From Streptomyces sp. SKN60 (GTDB lineage Bacteria; Actinomycetota; Actinomycetes; Streptomycetales; Streptomycetaceae), in assembly GCF_026236535.1 (NCBI RefSeq), contig NZ_JAHTMW010000004.1:62001-126000 (forward strand): a DNA stretch of 64,000 nucleotides, given 5' to 3'. This document shows, piece after piece, positions 1 to 7,235 of this stretch. Position numbers and translations under genes: made by a program. How positions within the stretch are numbered: position 1 is the first letter of the stretch; each line of letters opens with the position of its first letter. Under the pieces are notes generated by a model, which saw only the letters and a program-made list of their open reading frames with translations, was not told the origin of the DNA and ran no database searches.

Positions 1-284
1 ATGCCGGGCGCGGCGGCGATGCCGGCGGAGGCGCCGGCGAAGCCGAGACAGCCGATGACGAAGAGCCGGCGGTGCCCGTAGCGGTCGCCGAGCCGCCCGG
101 CGAAGACCAGCAGGCTCGCCACGGCGACCAGATAACCGGTGCTGGTCCACTGCACCTGGCCGGTGTCCGCGCCGAGGTCGCGCTGCAGCACGGGCTGGGC
201 GATCGTCAGGACCGTCCCGTCGAGGGCGACGACGCCGGCGCCTATGACGCTGCAGGCGAGGGCGACGGGCCGGCGCGGGCTCAT
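1..284 (-). CDS. MFS transporter, N-terminal part (runs off the window)
   Basis: The minus strand reads an MFS N-terminus starting at the ATG at 284. The first helix is followed by the cytoplasmic-loop motif GRLGDRYGHRR, the motif-A signature of drug:H+ antiporters, and the ALDGTVLTIAQPVL helix typical of the DHA2 (14-TMS) group. Only about 94 residues lie inside the window. The start overlaps the stop of the upstream TetR gene by four bases (ATGA, 281-284), so the two are probably co-translated and the transporter is likely the regulator's target. The substrate cannot be read from this fragment. Confidence 0.85.
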   Translation of the reverse strand, partial: MSPRRPVALACSVIGAGVVALDGTVLTIAQPVLQRDLGADTGQVQWTSTGYLVAVASLLVFAGRLGDRYGHRRLFVIGCLGFAGASAGIAAAPG

Positions 285-1162
285 CGGGCACCCCCGGCCG
301 GGGCGGCGGACGCGGACGGTCCGGACGGTCCGGACGGTCCGGACGGTCCGGACGGTCCAGACGGTCCGGTGGATCCGGCGGATCCAGCCGGGCCGGCGGC
401 TGCGGCCGATCCGGCAGGTCCGCACAGTCCGGCGGACGCGGCTGGTCCGGCGGACACGGTCGATCCGGCCGATCCAGACGGTCCCGACGGTCCGGCAGGT
501 CCAGACGATCCAGACGGTCCGGCAGACGCGGCCGATCCAGCCGCCCCGGCCGCCCGCCCGAGGTGGGCGTCCAGCGCGGCGGCGAGCAGCGGTGCCGGGT
601 CCTCCGCGCCGGTGGCGAGGCGCAGGCTGCCCCAGCGCCACAGCTGGGCGATGCCGTGCAGGTTGGCCCACAGGGCGCCGGTGGCGGCGACCGGGTCGGC
701 GGTGTCCGGGCGGGTGGCGGCGACCAGGTCGGTGAGGTGGGCGAAGAGCGGGAGGCTGAGGTCGCGCAGGCCGAGCCGGCCGCTCTCCAGGAGGTCGTGC
801 CGGAACATCAGCTCGTACATCCCGCCCCGCTCCCGGACGAAGTCCAGGTAGCAGCGGGCGAGCGCCTCGATGCGGGCGCGCGGCGCGCCCGCCGGGTCGT
901 CCGCCGCCGTCACACGCGCGCCCAGTTCGGCGAAGCCCTCGCGGGCGATGGCGGAGAGCAGGTCGAGGTGGGTGGGGAAGTGACGGCGGGGCGCGCCGTG
1001 GGAGACCCCGGCGCGGCGGGCGATCTCCCGGAGGGTGAGCGCCTGGACGCCCTCGGCGTCGACAAGCGCGACGCCGGTGCGGACGAGTCGGTCGCGCAGG
1101 GTCTCCTCGGGGGCGGCGTCGGATGCGCCTTCCGGGCGGTGGTGTGGTGCGTCTGCGGGCAT
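281..1162 (-). CDS. TetR family regulator with collagen-like C-terminal tail
   Basis: This 293-residue protein has a standard TetR helix-turn-helix near residues 20-70 (REIARRAGVSHGAPRRHF) and a WHG-type ligand domain containing LWANLHGIAQLWRWG. That body ends near residue 210. The remaining 80 or so residues are almost entirely Gly-X-Y triplets such as GPSGPSGPS and GPAASAGL, with nearly every third residue a glycine, which is not part of the TetR family. It overlaps the downstream MFS gene by four bases. A perfect palindrome lies 23 bp upstream of the start, so autoregulation and control of the transporter is the simplest reading. The tail comes from a tandem DNA repeat and may vary in length between strains. 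Confidence 0.88.
   Translation of the reverse strand: MPADAPHHRPEGASDAAPEETLRDRLVRTGVALVDAEGVQALTLREIARRAGVSHGAPRRHFPTHLDLLSAIAREGFAELGARVTAADDPAGAPRARIEALARCYLDFVRERGGMYELMFRHDLLESGRLGLRDLSLPLFAHLTDLVAATRPDTADPVAATGALWANLHGIAQLWRWGSLRLATGAEDPAPLLAAALDAHLGRAAGAAGSAASAGPSGSSGPAGPSGPSGSAGSTVSAGPAASAGLCGPAGSAAAAGPAGSAGSTGPSGPSGPSGPSGPSGPSASAAPAGGAR
314..367. repeat. Six tandem 9-bp units encoding Gly-Pro-Ser
   Basis: Five exact copies and one single-base variant of GGACGGTCC run head to tail inside the TetR tail. Because the unit is three codons long, gain or loss of copies by slippage keeps the reading frame. More degenerate units continue to about 545. Confidence 0.9.
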
Positions 1163-1184
1163 GGGGTCTGTCTATCCGATCTTC

Positions 1185-1199
1185 GTAGACACTGTCTAC
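1185..1199. promoter_or_regulatory. Perfect 7+1+7 palindrome, probable TetR operator
   Basis: GTAGACA-C-TGTCTAC is a perfect inverted repeat 23 bp upstream of the TetR start codon. The position and length fit a TetR operator covering the gene's own promoter. Binding itself is inferred. Confidence 0.7.
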
Positions 1200-1261
1200 T
1201 TCCCTGCGGGCAGCCTGGTCGACAGCGTCCACGAAGCCGAAACACGAGGTCGGATACACTG

Positions 1262-1410
1262 GTGGGCAGCGAAGGGGAGTAGCCCTGCGAACCGGTCGTC
1301 GACACACTGGAGCCCCCGGGTTCCCGGTGACCGGGTCCGCGTGAACAGCGCGGACGGGCGAGACCTTCGGCCAGGCAGTACGCCGCGTCCGCATTCCGTG
1401 GGCGTGGTTC
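1262..1410 (+). promoter_or_regulatory. yybP-ykoY (Mn2+) riboswitch
   Basis: The leader of the downstream manganese exporter carries both conserved halves of the yybP-ykoY aptamer. The 5' loop AAGGGGAGTAGC is at 1272-1283 and the 3' loop GCGAGACCTTCGGCC is at 1358-1372, separated by a GC-rich stem region. Elements of this class bind Mn2+ and switch on exporter genes, including UPF0016 and MntP types. The expression platform presumably lies between about 1400 and 1490, where GC-rich inverted repeats such as CCGGGCCCGG occur; the exact mechanism (terminator or RBS occlusion) is not readable. Confidence 0.85.
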
Positions 1411-1498
1411 GTCATGCCGGGCCGAGTGGTCCTCCCGTCGCCCGCCGAGGCGCCGTGTCGGTCCCGGGCCCGGTCCCGAGCAGAGAGCCTCTCCGGTT

Positions 1499-2086
1499 AT
1501 GCATCTCGACCCCTTGGCGATCGTCACCGCCTTCGGGCTGATCTTCCTCGCCGAGCTCCCCGACAAGACGATGTTCGCGTCCCTCGCGATGGGCACGCGG
1601 ATGCGTCCGCTGTACGTCTGGTTCGGCACCTCGTCCGCGTTCATCGTGCACGTGGCCATCGCCGTCGGCGCCGGCAGCCTCATCGGGCTGCTGCCCGGCT
1701 GGACCGTCAAGCTGGTCTCGGCCCTCCTGTTCGGCTTCGGCGCCTTCATGCTGCTGCGCGGCGGCGGGGACGACGACAACGAGGACGAGGCGGGCGGCAG
1801 GACGGTCACCGGCTTCTGGCCGGTCTACTCGACCGCCTTCATGGCCGTGTTCATCAGCGAGTGGGGCGACCTGACCCAGATCACCACCGCCAACCTCGCC
1901 GCCACCAACGGCACCTGGTCCACCGCGATCGGCTCCGCCGCCGCCCTGATGACCGTCTCGGCGCTCGCCCTGATCGCCGGCCGGTTCATCGCCAAGCGGG
2001 TCCCGCTGAAGACGGTGCAGCGGATCGGCGGCATCTGCATGGCCGGACTCGCCCTGTGGTCGTTCGTGGAGATCTTCACCGGCTGA
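1499..2086 (+). CDS. GDT1/TMEM165 (UPF0016) family manganese exporter
   Basis: The product is a 195-residue membrane protein with six hydrophobic segments arranged as two repeats. Each repeat carries the acidic family signature: ELPDKT near residue 19 and EWGDLT near residue 121, corresponding to the E-x-G-D-(K/R)-T motif that binds the metal ion. The two halves are joined by an acidic, hydrophilic loop (GGGDDDNEDE). Bacterial relatives export Mn2+. The yybP-ykoY riboswitch directly upstream independently supports manganese as the substrate and implies induction by excess Mn2+. The ATG at 1499 immediately follows the riboswitch leader. Confidence 0.9.
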   Translation: MHLDPLAIVTAFGLIFLAELPDKTMFASLAMGTRMRPLYVWFGTSSAFIVHVAIAVGAGSLIGLLPGWTVKLVSALLFGFGAFMLLRGGGDDDNEDEAGGRTVTGFWPVYSTAFMAVFISEWGDLTQITTANLAATNGTWSTAIGSAAALMTVSALALIAGRFIAKRVPLKTVQRIGGICMAGLALWSFVEIFTG

Positions 2087-2152
2087 CCCCGTGGCCGGGC
2101 CGGGCCGCCCATCCCTCGCCCCCTCCCGCGGAGGTGCGGCGCGGACCCTTGC

Positions 2153-2175
2153 TGAAGCTATGAATCACTGCTTCA
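2153..2175. promoter_or_regulatory. Imperfect palindrome upstream of TetR gene
   Basis: TGAAGC-N2-TGA-A-TCA-N2-GCTTCA is a 23-bp dyad matching at 9 of 11 positions per half. It ends nine bases before the ATG at 2184, a typical self-operator position. It covers an upstream in-frame ATG at 2160, which argues against that ATG being the start. Confidence 0.65.
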
Positions 2176-2183
2176 CTTCTTGC

Positions 2184-2801
2184 ATGGTCTACCGCCGCAC
2201 GCCCGCCGTCCAGGCCCGTCTCGACGCACAGCGCACCGCCGTCGTCGAGGCGGGCCTCGGTCTGCTCGCCGAACACGGCTACGCCGGCTGCACCGTGGCC
2301 GCCGTCGCCGCGCGGGCGGGCATCGCCACCGGCAGCGTGTACCGCCACTTCCCCAGCAAGGCCGAGCTGTCCGTCGAGCTGTTCCGGACCGTCGTGGAGC
2401 GCGAGGTCGCCGCGGTCACCGAGGCCGCCGCGCTCAGCGCCCACCGGACGGCCGCCGACCGGGTCGTGGCGGTCATCGAGACCTTCGCGCGCCGCGCCCT
2501 CAAGGCGCCGCGCCTCGCCTACGCGCTGCTCGCCGAGCCGGTCGACCCGGCCGTCGACGCCGAACGCCTGGTCTTCCGGCGCGCGTTCCGCGACGTCTTC
2601 GCCGAACGGATCACGGCCGGCGTACGGGCGGGCGAACTGCCGCCCCAGGACGCCGTCCTGACCGCCTCCGCGCTCGTCGGCGCGGGCGCGGAGGCGCTGA
2701 TCGGCCCCCTGACGGGCGGGGCCCCCGGGCCCGGCACCGTCCCCGCACTGGTCACCTTCACCCTGCGAGCCCTGGGAGTTCCCGATGCCGACCACGCATG
2801 A
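2184..2801 (+). CDS. TetR family transcriptional regulator
   Basis: The product is 205 residues starting MVYRRTPAVQARLDAQR. The helix-turn-helix lies near residues 20-60, with recognition segment ARAGIATGSVYRHFPSKAEL. The C-terminal ligand domain is unassigned. I chose the ATG at 2184 because the upstream in-frame starts fall inside the palindromic operator. The stop overlaps the start of the acyl-CoA dehydrogenase gene by 17 bp, so the two form one transcription unit, and the regulator probably responds to an acyl-CoA or similar metabolite. This inference rests on gene order only. Confidence 0.88.
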   Translation: MVYRRTPAVQARLDAQRTAVVEAGLGLLAEHGYAGCTVAAVAARAGIATGSVYRHFPSKAELSVELFRTVVEREVAAVTEAAALSAHRTAADRVVAVIETFARRALKAPRLAYALLAEPVDPAVDAERLVFRRAFRDVFAERITAGVRAGELPPQDAVLTASALVGAGAEALIGPLTGGAPGPGTVPALVTFTLRALGVPDADHA

Positions 2802-4437
2802 GGTCACCAACCAAGTTCCGCCGCTCACCGGTTACGACGTCGCCGGCGACCCGGCGCTCCTGGAGGCGCTGCGCCGCGAGGGCGCCGGCTGGGCGGAGGA
2901 CGAGGTGCGCGAGCTCGGCCGGCTCGCCGGTGACGCCCGGGCCCAGGAGTGGGGGCGGCTCGCCGAGCGCCACCCCCCCGTGCTGCGCACCCACGACCGC
3001 TACGGGCACCGGATCGACGAGGTCGAGTTCCACCCGTACTGGCACGAGCTGATGACGACGGCCGTCCGGCACGGCCTGCACGCGGCGCCGTGGGCCGACG
3101 AGCGGCCCGGCGCGCACGTGGCCCGCGCCGCGAAGGTGTTCGTCTGGGGCCAGGCCGACGCGGGGCATCTGTGCCCGGTCTCCATGACGTACGCCGCGGT
3201 GCCCGCGCTGCGCGCCGAGCCGGAGCTCGCCGCCGTGTACGAGCCGCTGCTGACCTCCACGACGTACGACTTCGGCCTGCGGGTGCCGACGGAGAAGCGC
3301 GGGATCATCGCCGGAATGTCGATGACCGAGAAGCAGGGCGGCTCGGACGTGCGCGCCAACACGACCTGGGCGGTGCCGACCGGCGAGCCCGGGACGTACG
3401 CGCTGACCGGGCACAAGTGGTTCACCTCGGCGCCGATGTCGGACGTCTTCCTCACCCTCGCGCAGGCGCCCGGCGGTCTGTCCTGCTTCCTGGTGCCGCG
3501 GGTGCTTCCGGACGGCTCGCGCAACCCGATCCGGCTGCAGCGGCTCAAGGACAAGCTGGGCAACCGGTCGAACGCCTCCAGCGAGATCGAGTACGAGGGC
3601 GCGCTCGGCCGGCTCGTCGGCGAGGAGGGCCGCGGGGTCGCCACCATCATCCGGATGGTGAACATGACCCGGCTGGACTGCGCGATCAGCTCGGCGTCCG
3701 GGATGCGGCTCGGTCTGGTGCAGGCGGTGCACCACGCCACCCACCGCAGCGCGTTCGGCGCCCGGCTCGTCGAGCAGCCGCTGATGACCAATGTGCTCGC
3801 CGACCTGGCGGTCGAGGCCGAGGCCGCGACCCTCGCCGCGCTGCGGCTCGCGGGCGCGGTGGACCGGGCGGCCGCCGGTGACGCGCAGGAGGACCAGCTG
3901 CGCCGGCTCGGGCTCGCCGTCACCAAGTACTGGGTGTGCAAGCGGGCCCCCGTCCACGCGGCCGAGGCGCTGGAGTGCCTGGGCGGCAACGGCTATGTGG
4001 AGGACTCCGACCTGCCCCGGCTCTACCGCGAGTCGCCGCTGCCGTCCATCTGGGAGGGCTCGGGCAACGTGGCCGCGCTCGACGTGCTGCGCGCGATGGC
4101 CAAGCAGCCCGCCGCCGTGGAGGCCTTCTTCGCCGAGGTGGAACTCGCGGCCGGCGCCGACCGGCGGCTGGACGCGGCGGTCGCCCGGCTCCGCAAGGAC
4201 CTGGCCGGCCTGGGCGACCCGACGGCCCTGCAGTTCCGTGCCCGCCGCCTGGTCGAGCACCTCGCCCTCGTGCTGCAGGGCTCGCTGCTCGTCCGGCACG
4301 GGCACCCGGCGGTCGCCGACGCCTTCTGCGCCTCGCGTCTGGACGGCGACTGGGGCATCGCCTTCGGCACCCTGCCGCACGGCGTGGACACGGCCGCGAT
4401 CCTGGAGCGCGCGGCGCCGGTGTTCCCGGGCGTCTGA
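2785..4437 (+). CDS. AidB-like acyl-CoA dehydrogenase
   Basis: This 550-residue flavoprotein matches the long AidB branch of the acyl-CoA dehydrogenases (E. coli AidB is 541 residues) rather than the usual enzymes of about 390. The FAD-contact segment MSMTEKQGGSD is at 178-188. The AidB-style late motif YRESPLPSIWEGSGNV, with its catalytic-region glutamate, is near 412-427 and is preceded by ALECLGGNGYVE. AidB relatives have isovaleryl-CoA dehydrogenase activity and are linked to alkylation stress. No ada or alkB gene lies nearby, so a role in catabolism is equally plausible. The gene overlaps the TetR gene by 17 bp. Confidence 0.88.
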   Translation: MPTTHEVTNQVPPLTGYDVAGDPALLEALRREGAGWAEDEVRELGRLAGDARAQEWGRLAERHPPVLRTHDRYGHRIDEVEFHPYWHELMTTAVRHGLHAAPWADERPGAHVARAAKVFVWGQADAGHLCPVSMTYAAVPALRAEPELAAVYEPLLTSTTYDFGLRVPTEKRGIIAGMSMTEKQGGSDVRANTTWAVPTGEPGTYALTGHKWFTSAPMSDVFLTLAQAPGGLSCFLVPRVLPDGSRNPIRLQRLKDKLGNRSNASSEIEYEGALGRLVGEEGRGVATIIRMVNMTRLDCAISSASGMRLGLVQAVHHATHRSAFGARLVEQPLMTNVLADLAVEAEAATLAALRLAGAVDRAAAGDAQEDQLRRLGLAVTKYWVCKRAPVHAAEALECLGGNGYVEDSDLPRLYRESPLPSIWEGSGNVAALDVLRAMAKQPAAVEAFFAEVELAAGADRRLDAAVARLRKDLAGLGDPTALQFRARRLVEHLALVLQGSLLVRHGHPAVADAFCASRLDGDWGIAFGTLPHGVDTAAILERAAPVFPGV

Positions 4438-4546
4438 CCCGGAGCGTGCGCCGTACGGCCGTCCTCGCCACGAGGGCGGCCGCGGCGTGCCAGGCTGGGC
4501 GCGAGCGGGACGTCCGTCCCTGGAACCGAGCCCTACGGAGGCCCTG

Positions 4547-5896
4547 GTGAGCACGGACCCGACGGCGGAAGCCACGACGGAACCGACGACGGAACCGACG
4601 CACGACGAGATCCGCGGCGCGCTCGACCGGGCGGCGGAGGCGGCGGCCGGGCAGGTCGTCGCCTGGCGCCACCACCTGCACCGCAATCCGGAGCTGTCCA
4701 ACCGCGAGGAGAAGACAGCGGCCCTGGTCGCCGGCCATCTGCGGTCGCTCGGCCTGGACGAGGTGCGCACCGGGATCGCGGGCCACGGGGTGGTGGGGGT
4801 GCTGCGCGGCGGCCGGCCGGGGGCCCGGACGGTCGCGCTGCGCGCGGACATCGACGCCCTGCCCGTGAAGGACCTGTGCGGCGCCGACTTCGCGTCGGAG
4901 ACGGTCGACGCGGACTATCCGGGCGGCCCGTTCCCGGTCTCGCACGCCTGCGGGCACGACTGCCACACGGCGATGCTGATGGGCGCCGCGAGCGTGCTCG
5001 CCGGGGTGCGCGAACGGCTGCCCGGCACCGTCCTGTTCGTGTTCCAGCCGGCCGAGGAGGGCCCGCCGGTCGACGAGGACGGCGGGGCGCGGGCGATGCT
5101 GGCGGCGGGCGCGTTCGCCGACCCGGTGCCGAGCATGGTGTTCGGCCTGCACGTCACGCCGTATCCCAAGGGGTACGTGGGCTACCGGATCGGCAACCAG
5201 TACGCCGCGTCGACGCTGGTGCGGATCGTCGTCACCGGGCACCAGACGCACGGCTCCACGCCCTGGCAGGGCATCGACCCGATGCCGGCGGCGGGCGGGA
5301 TCCTCACCGGAATCGGCCAGATCTACCGTCAGGTCTCCGCGTTCGACCCGGTGACGGTGAGCATCGGGCACGTGGAGGACGTCGGCCGGTTCAACATCAT
5401 CGGCCAGACGGTCACCCTGTGGGGCACCGTGCGCTGCGCGGTGGAGTCGGACATGGCCGAGGTGCAGCGGCGGCTCGCCGTGCTCGCCGAGCACACGGCC
5501 GCCGCGTACGGGGCGATGGCCGCCGTCGACTTCCTGCAGCCGGTGCCGCCGGTGCACAACTCGGCCGCGTGGGTGGCGGCGGGCCTGCCGACGCTGCGCC
5601 GGGTGGTGGGCGAGGAGCGGGTGGTGGAGACCGGGGGCACCCTCGGCTACGACGACGTGTCCGAGTTCGTGAACCGCTTCGGCGGCCTCTATGTGATGCT
5701 CGGCGTGCAGGACGCCACCCTCGACGAGGCGGGCCGACCGGTGCCGGTCCCCGGCGGCCGGGGCCTGGTCACCAACCACAACCCGCGCTTCTACGCGGAC
5801 GACGACACCCTGGTGACCGGGGTGCGGCTGCACGCGCACATGGCGTACGCGCATCTGACCGGCGTGCTGACCGTCGACTCCGCCGACGTGGCGTGA
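4547..5896 (+). CDS. M20 family metallopeptidase / amidohydrolase
   Basis: The product is a 449-residue cytosolic hydrolase of the M20D (IAA-amino acid amidohydrolase, hippuricase) type. Metal-binding motifs are CGHDCH at residues 135-140 and the catalytic glutamate pair QPAEEG at 168-172. HPDG-like and GHQTHGSTPWQGIDP segments form the lid domain, as is usual in carboxypeptidase Ss1-like enzymes. The start is the GTG at 4547, preceded by ACGGAGG. The first 20 residues are a Thr/Pro/Glu repeat not found in the catalytic fold. It stands alone after the AidB-like gene, with a 109-bp gap. The substrate, an N-acyl amino acid, is inferred from the family. Confidence 0.88.
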   Translation: MSTDPTAEATTEPTTEPTHDEIRGALDRAAEAAAGQVVAWRHHLHRNPELSNREEKTAALVAGHLRSLGLDEVRTGIAGHGVVGVLRGGRPGARTVALRADIDALPVKDLCGADFASETVDADYPGGPFPVSHACGHDCHTAMLMGAASVLAGVRERLPGTVLFVFQPAEEGPPVDEDGGARAMLAAGAFADPVPSMVFGLHVTPYPKGYVGYRIGNQYAASTLVRIVVTGHQTHGSTPWQGIDPMPAAGGILTGIGQIYRQVSAFDPVTVSIGHVEDVGRFNIIGQTVTLWGTVRCAVESDMAEVQRRLAVLAEHTAAAYGAMAAVDFLQPVPPVHNSAAWVAAGLPTLRRVVGEERVVETGGTLGYDDVSEFVNRFGGLYVMLGVQDATLDEAGRPVPVPGGRGLVTNHNPRFYADDDTLVTGVRLHAHMAYAHLTGVLTVDSADVA

Positions 5897-6006
5897 TCCG
5901 ATGTGACCTGATCCGTTTCACCCGTTGGTGAGTTTCCCGTACGGACCACTGAACGCGCCCCCACCCTGGTGCGCGACCACGGCGGATCACGGAGAACGGG
6001 AACGGT

Positions 6007-6330
6007 GTGACACGGGAGAGCGGCAGGGACGAGCAGGCGGTGCTGCTGGTGGCGGGGCTCGCGGACCTGGCGGCGAGCACGCTGGGTTCGGCCCTGGGGA
6101 CGGTACGGGGGCTGCTCAGGCGCTCCGACACGGCGCAGCTGGTCGAGGACGCCGAGCAGGACCTGCGGGCGCGCGGGCGGCTCGCCCTCGACCGGTACGC
6201 GGCGGTGCCGCCGGCGCATCTGGAGGTGCTGGCCCAGCACGTCCTGAGCCGGCGCGGAGCGGAGACGAGCGCGGACACGGGTACGGACAGGGCTACGGCT
6301 ACGGCTGCGGTTCCGGGCGATGACGACTGA
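6007..6330 (+). CDS. Small hypothetical protein preceding polyprenyl synthetase
   Basis: A 107-residue protein starts at the GTG at 6007 and overlaps the start of the polyprenyl synthetase gene by 11 bp, suggesting translational coupling. It is helical and alanine/leucine rich (QAVLLVAGLADLAASTLGSALG), with charged helices following and a low-complexity Thr/Ala tail. There is no clear membrane helix or known domain. The overlap suggests a role tied to the prenyl synthase. As that gene is now broken, this one may be a relic. Confidence 0.6.
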   Translation: MTRESGRDEQAVLLVAGLADLAASTLGSALGTVRGLLRRSDTAQLVEDAEQDLRARGRLALDRYAAVPPAHLEVLAQHVLSRRGAETSADTGTDRATATAAVPGDDD

Positions 6331-6901
6331 GGCCTGGGAGGCGGGTGCCTTCCGGGCCCGGATCGACGAGGTGCTGCACCGTTTCGTGGCCGAGGAGGCC
6401 GATCTCCTGGTGGACGTCGATGCCTCGCTCGGGCCGGTCGCCGCCGAGCTGGAGGCGGCGGTCGCGCACGGCAAGCGGCTGCGGGCGGCGTTCTGCTACT
6501 GGGGCTGGCGCGGCGCCGGGCAGCCGGACAGCGAGGCGCTGCTGCGCGCGGCGGCGTCCATGGAGCTGGTGCACGCGGCGGCCGTGGTGCACGACGACCT
6601 GATCGACGACAGCCCGCTGCGGCACGGGCGGCCCACCGCGCACCGGGCGCTGCGCGCGGCCGTGCCGCACCATCCGCGGGGCGGCGCCGCCGCCCGGTCG
6701 CTCGCGATGCTGGTCGGGGACCTGCTGATGTCCCTGGCCGGGCAGCTGTTCGTGACCAGCGGGCTGCCCGCCGCGTACCTGTCGCGGGCCCGGCCGCTGT
6801 GGGCGGCCCTGGCGCGGGACCTGGTCGCGGGCGAGTGTCTGGAGATCCTGCGCACGGGCGCGGCTCCCGACACCGCCGCCTCGCTCAAGGTGGTCCGCTA
6901 C
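6320..6901 (+). pseudogene. Polyprenyl synthetase, 5' part, interrupted by an insertion sequence
   Basis: The first 194 codons encode a trans-isoprenyl diphosphate synthase (geranylgeranyl type). They include the first aspartate-rich motif HDDLIDDS near residues 93-100 and its following RHGRPTAHRAL. The frame then enters an IS200/IS605 element after codon TAC (6899-6901) and stops nine codons later at 6931. The second aspartate motif required for catalysis is missing. The family continuation K-T-A-K-Y-T-V is found at 8481, immediately after the element. The gene would normally make C20 or longer isoprenoid diphosphates; here it is inactive unless the product is supplied elsewhere. Confidence 0.9.
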
Positions 6902-7004
6902 CGGGTCTCATCGCAGTGCACGGGGTTCTAGCCCGGTGATGAAGCGATTTTGAGAAGTGCTCTGCCCTGTGCTGTGCGCATGGGTCTGCGCTGTTGACCT
7001 TGGC

Positions 7005-7210
7005 TCAGACGGGTCGGTTCTGCTGCTCGATGTATTGCTTCACGACCCACAGTGGAGCCCCGCCGGGAACTCCTGGCGGAGCCTGCGCGAGCTGACACCC
7101 TTGAGCGAGTTGACCAGCCTGGACAGGGCCACCTTAGGTGGGCAGTTCACCAGCAGGTGGACGTGGTTGTTCTCAAGGCACAGTGACGACCAGTACGGAT
7201 GTTCTGATGC
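7005..7210 (-). pseudogene. tnpA: tnpA (Y1 HUH transposase) remnant
   Basis: Only the C-terminal half of an IS200-type transposase survives, read on the minus strand. The frame ENNHVHLLVNCPPKVALSRL carries the HUH metal motif (HVH, codons at 7165-7157) and runs to RRLRQEF. It then loses about 20 residues and shifts frame, and the other frame reads GGAPLWVVKQYIEQQNRP to a stop at 7005. The catalytic tyrosine codon is at 7034-7032. The N-terminal half is absent, so the protein cannot be functional. It is divergent to tnpB, as in IS605-type elements. Confidence 0.85.
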
Positions 7211-7235
7211 TCAGCCATAAACCAATCGCAGTAGC

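Noticed and set aside
72..851. Plus-strand frame with Asp-Gly-Pro repeats resembling a collagen-like protein
   Set aside because: It is the antisense of the TetR tail repeats; the minus-strand frame has the helix-turn-helix and an operator.
6957..7220. Short plus-strand frame in the left part of the insertion sequence
   Set aside because: It is antisense to the tnpA relic, which carries recognisable motifs.
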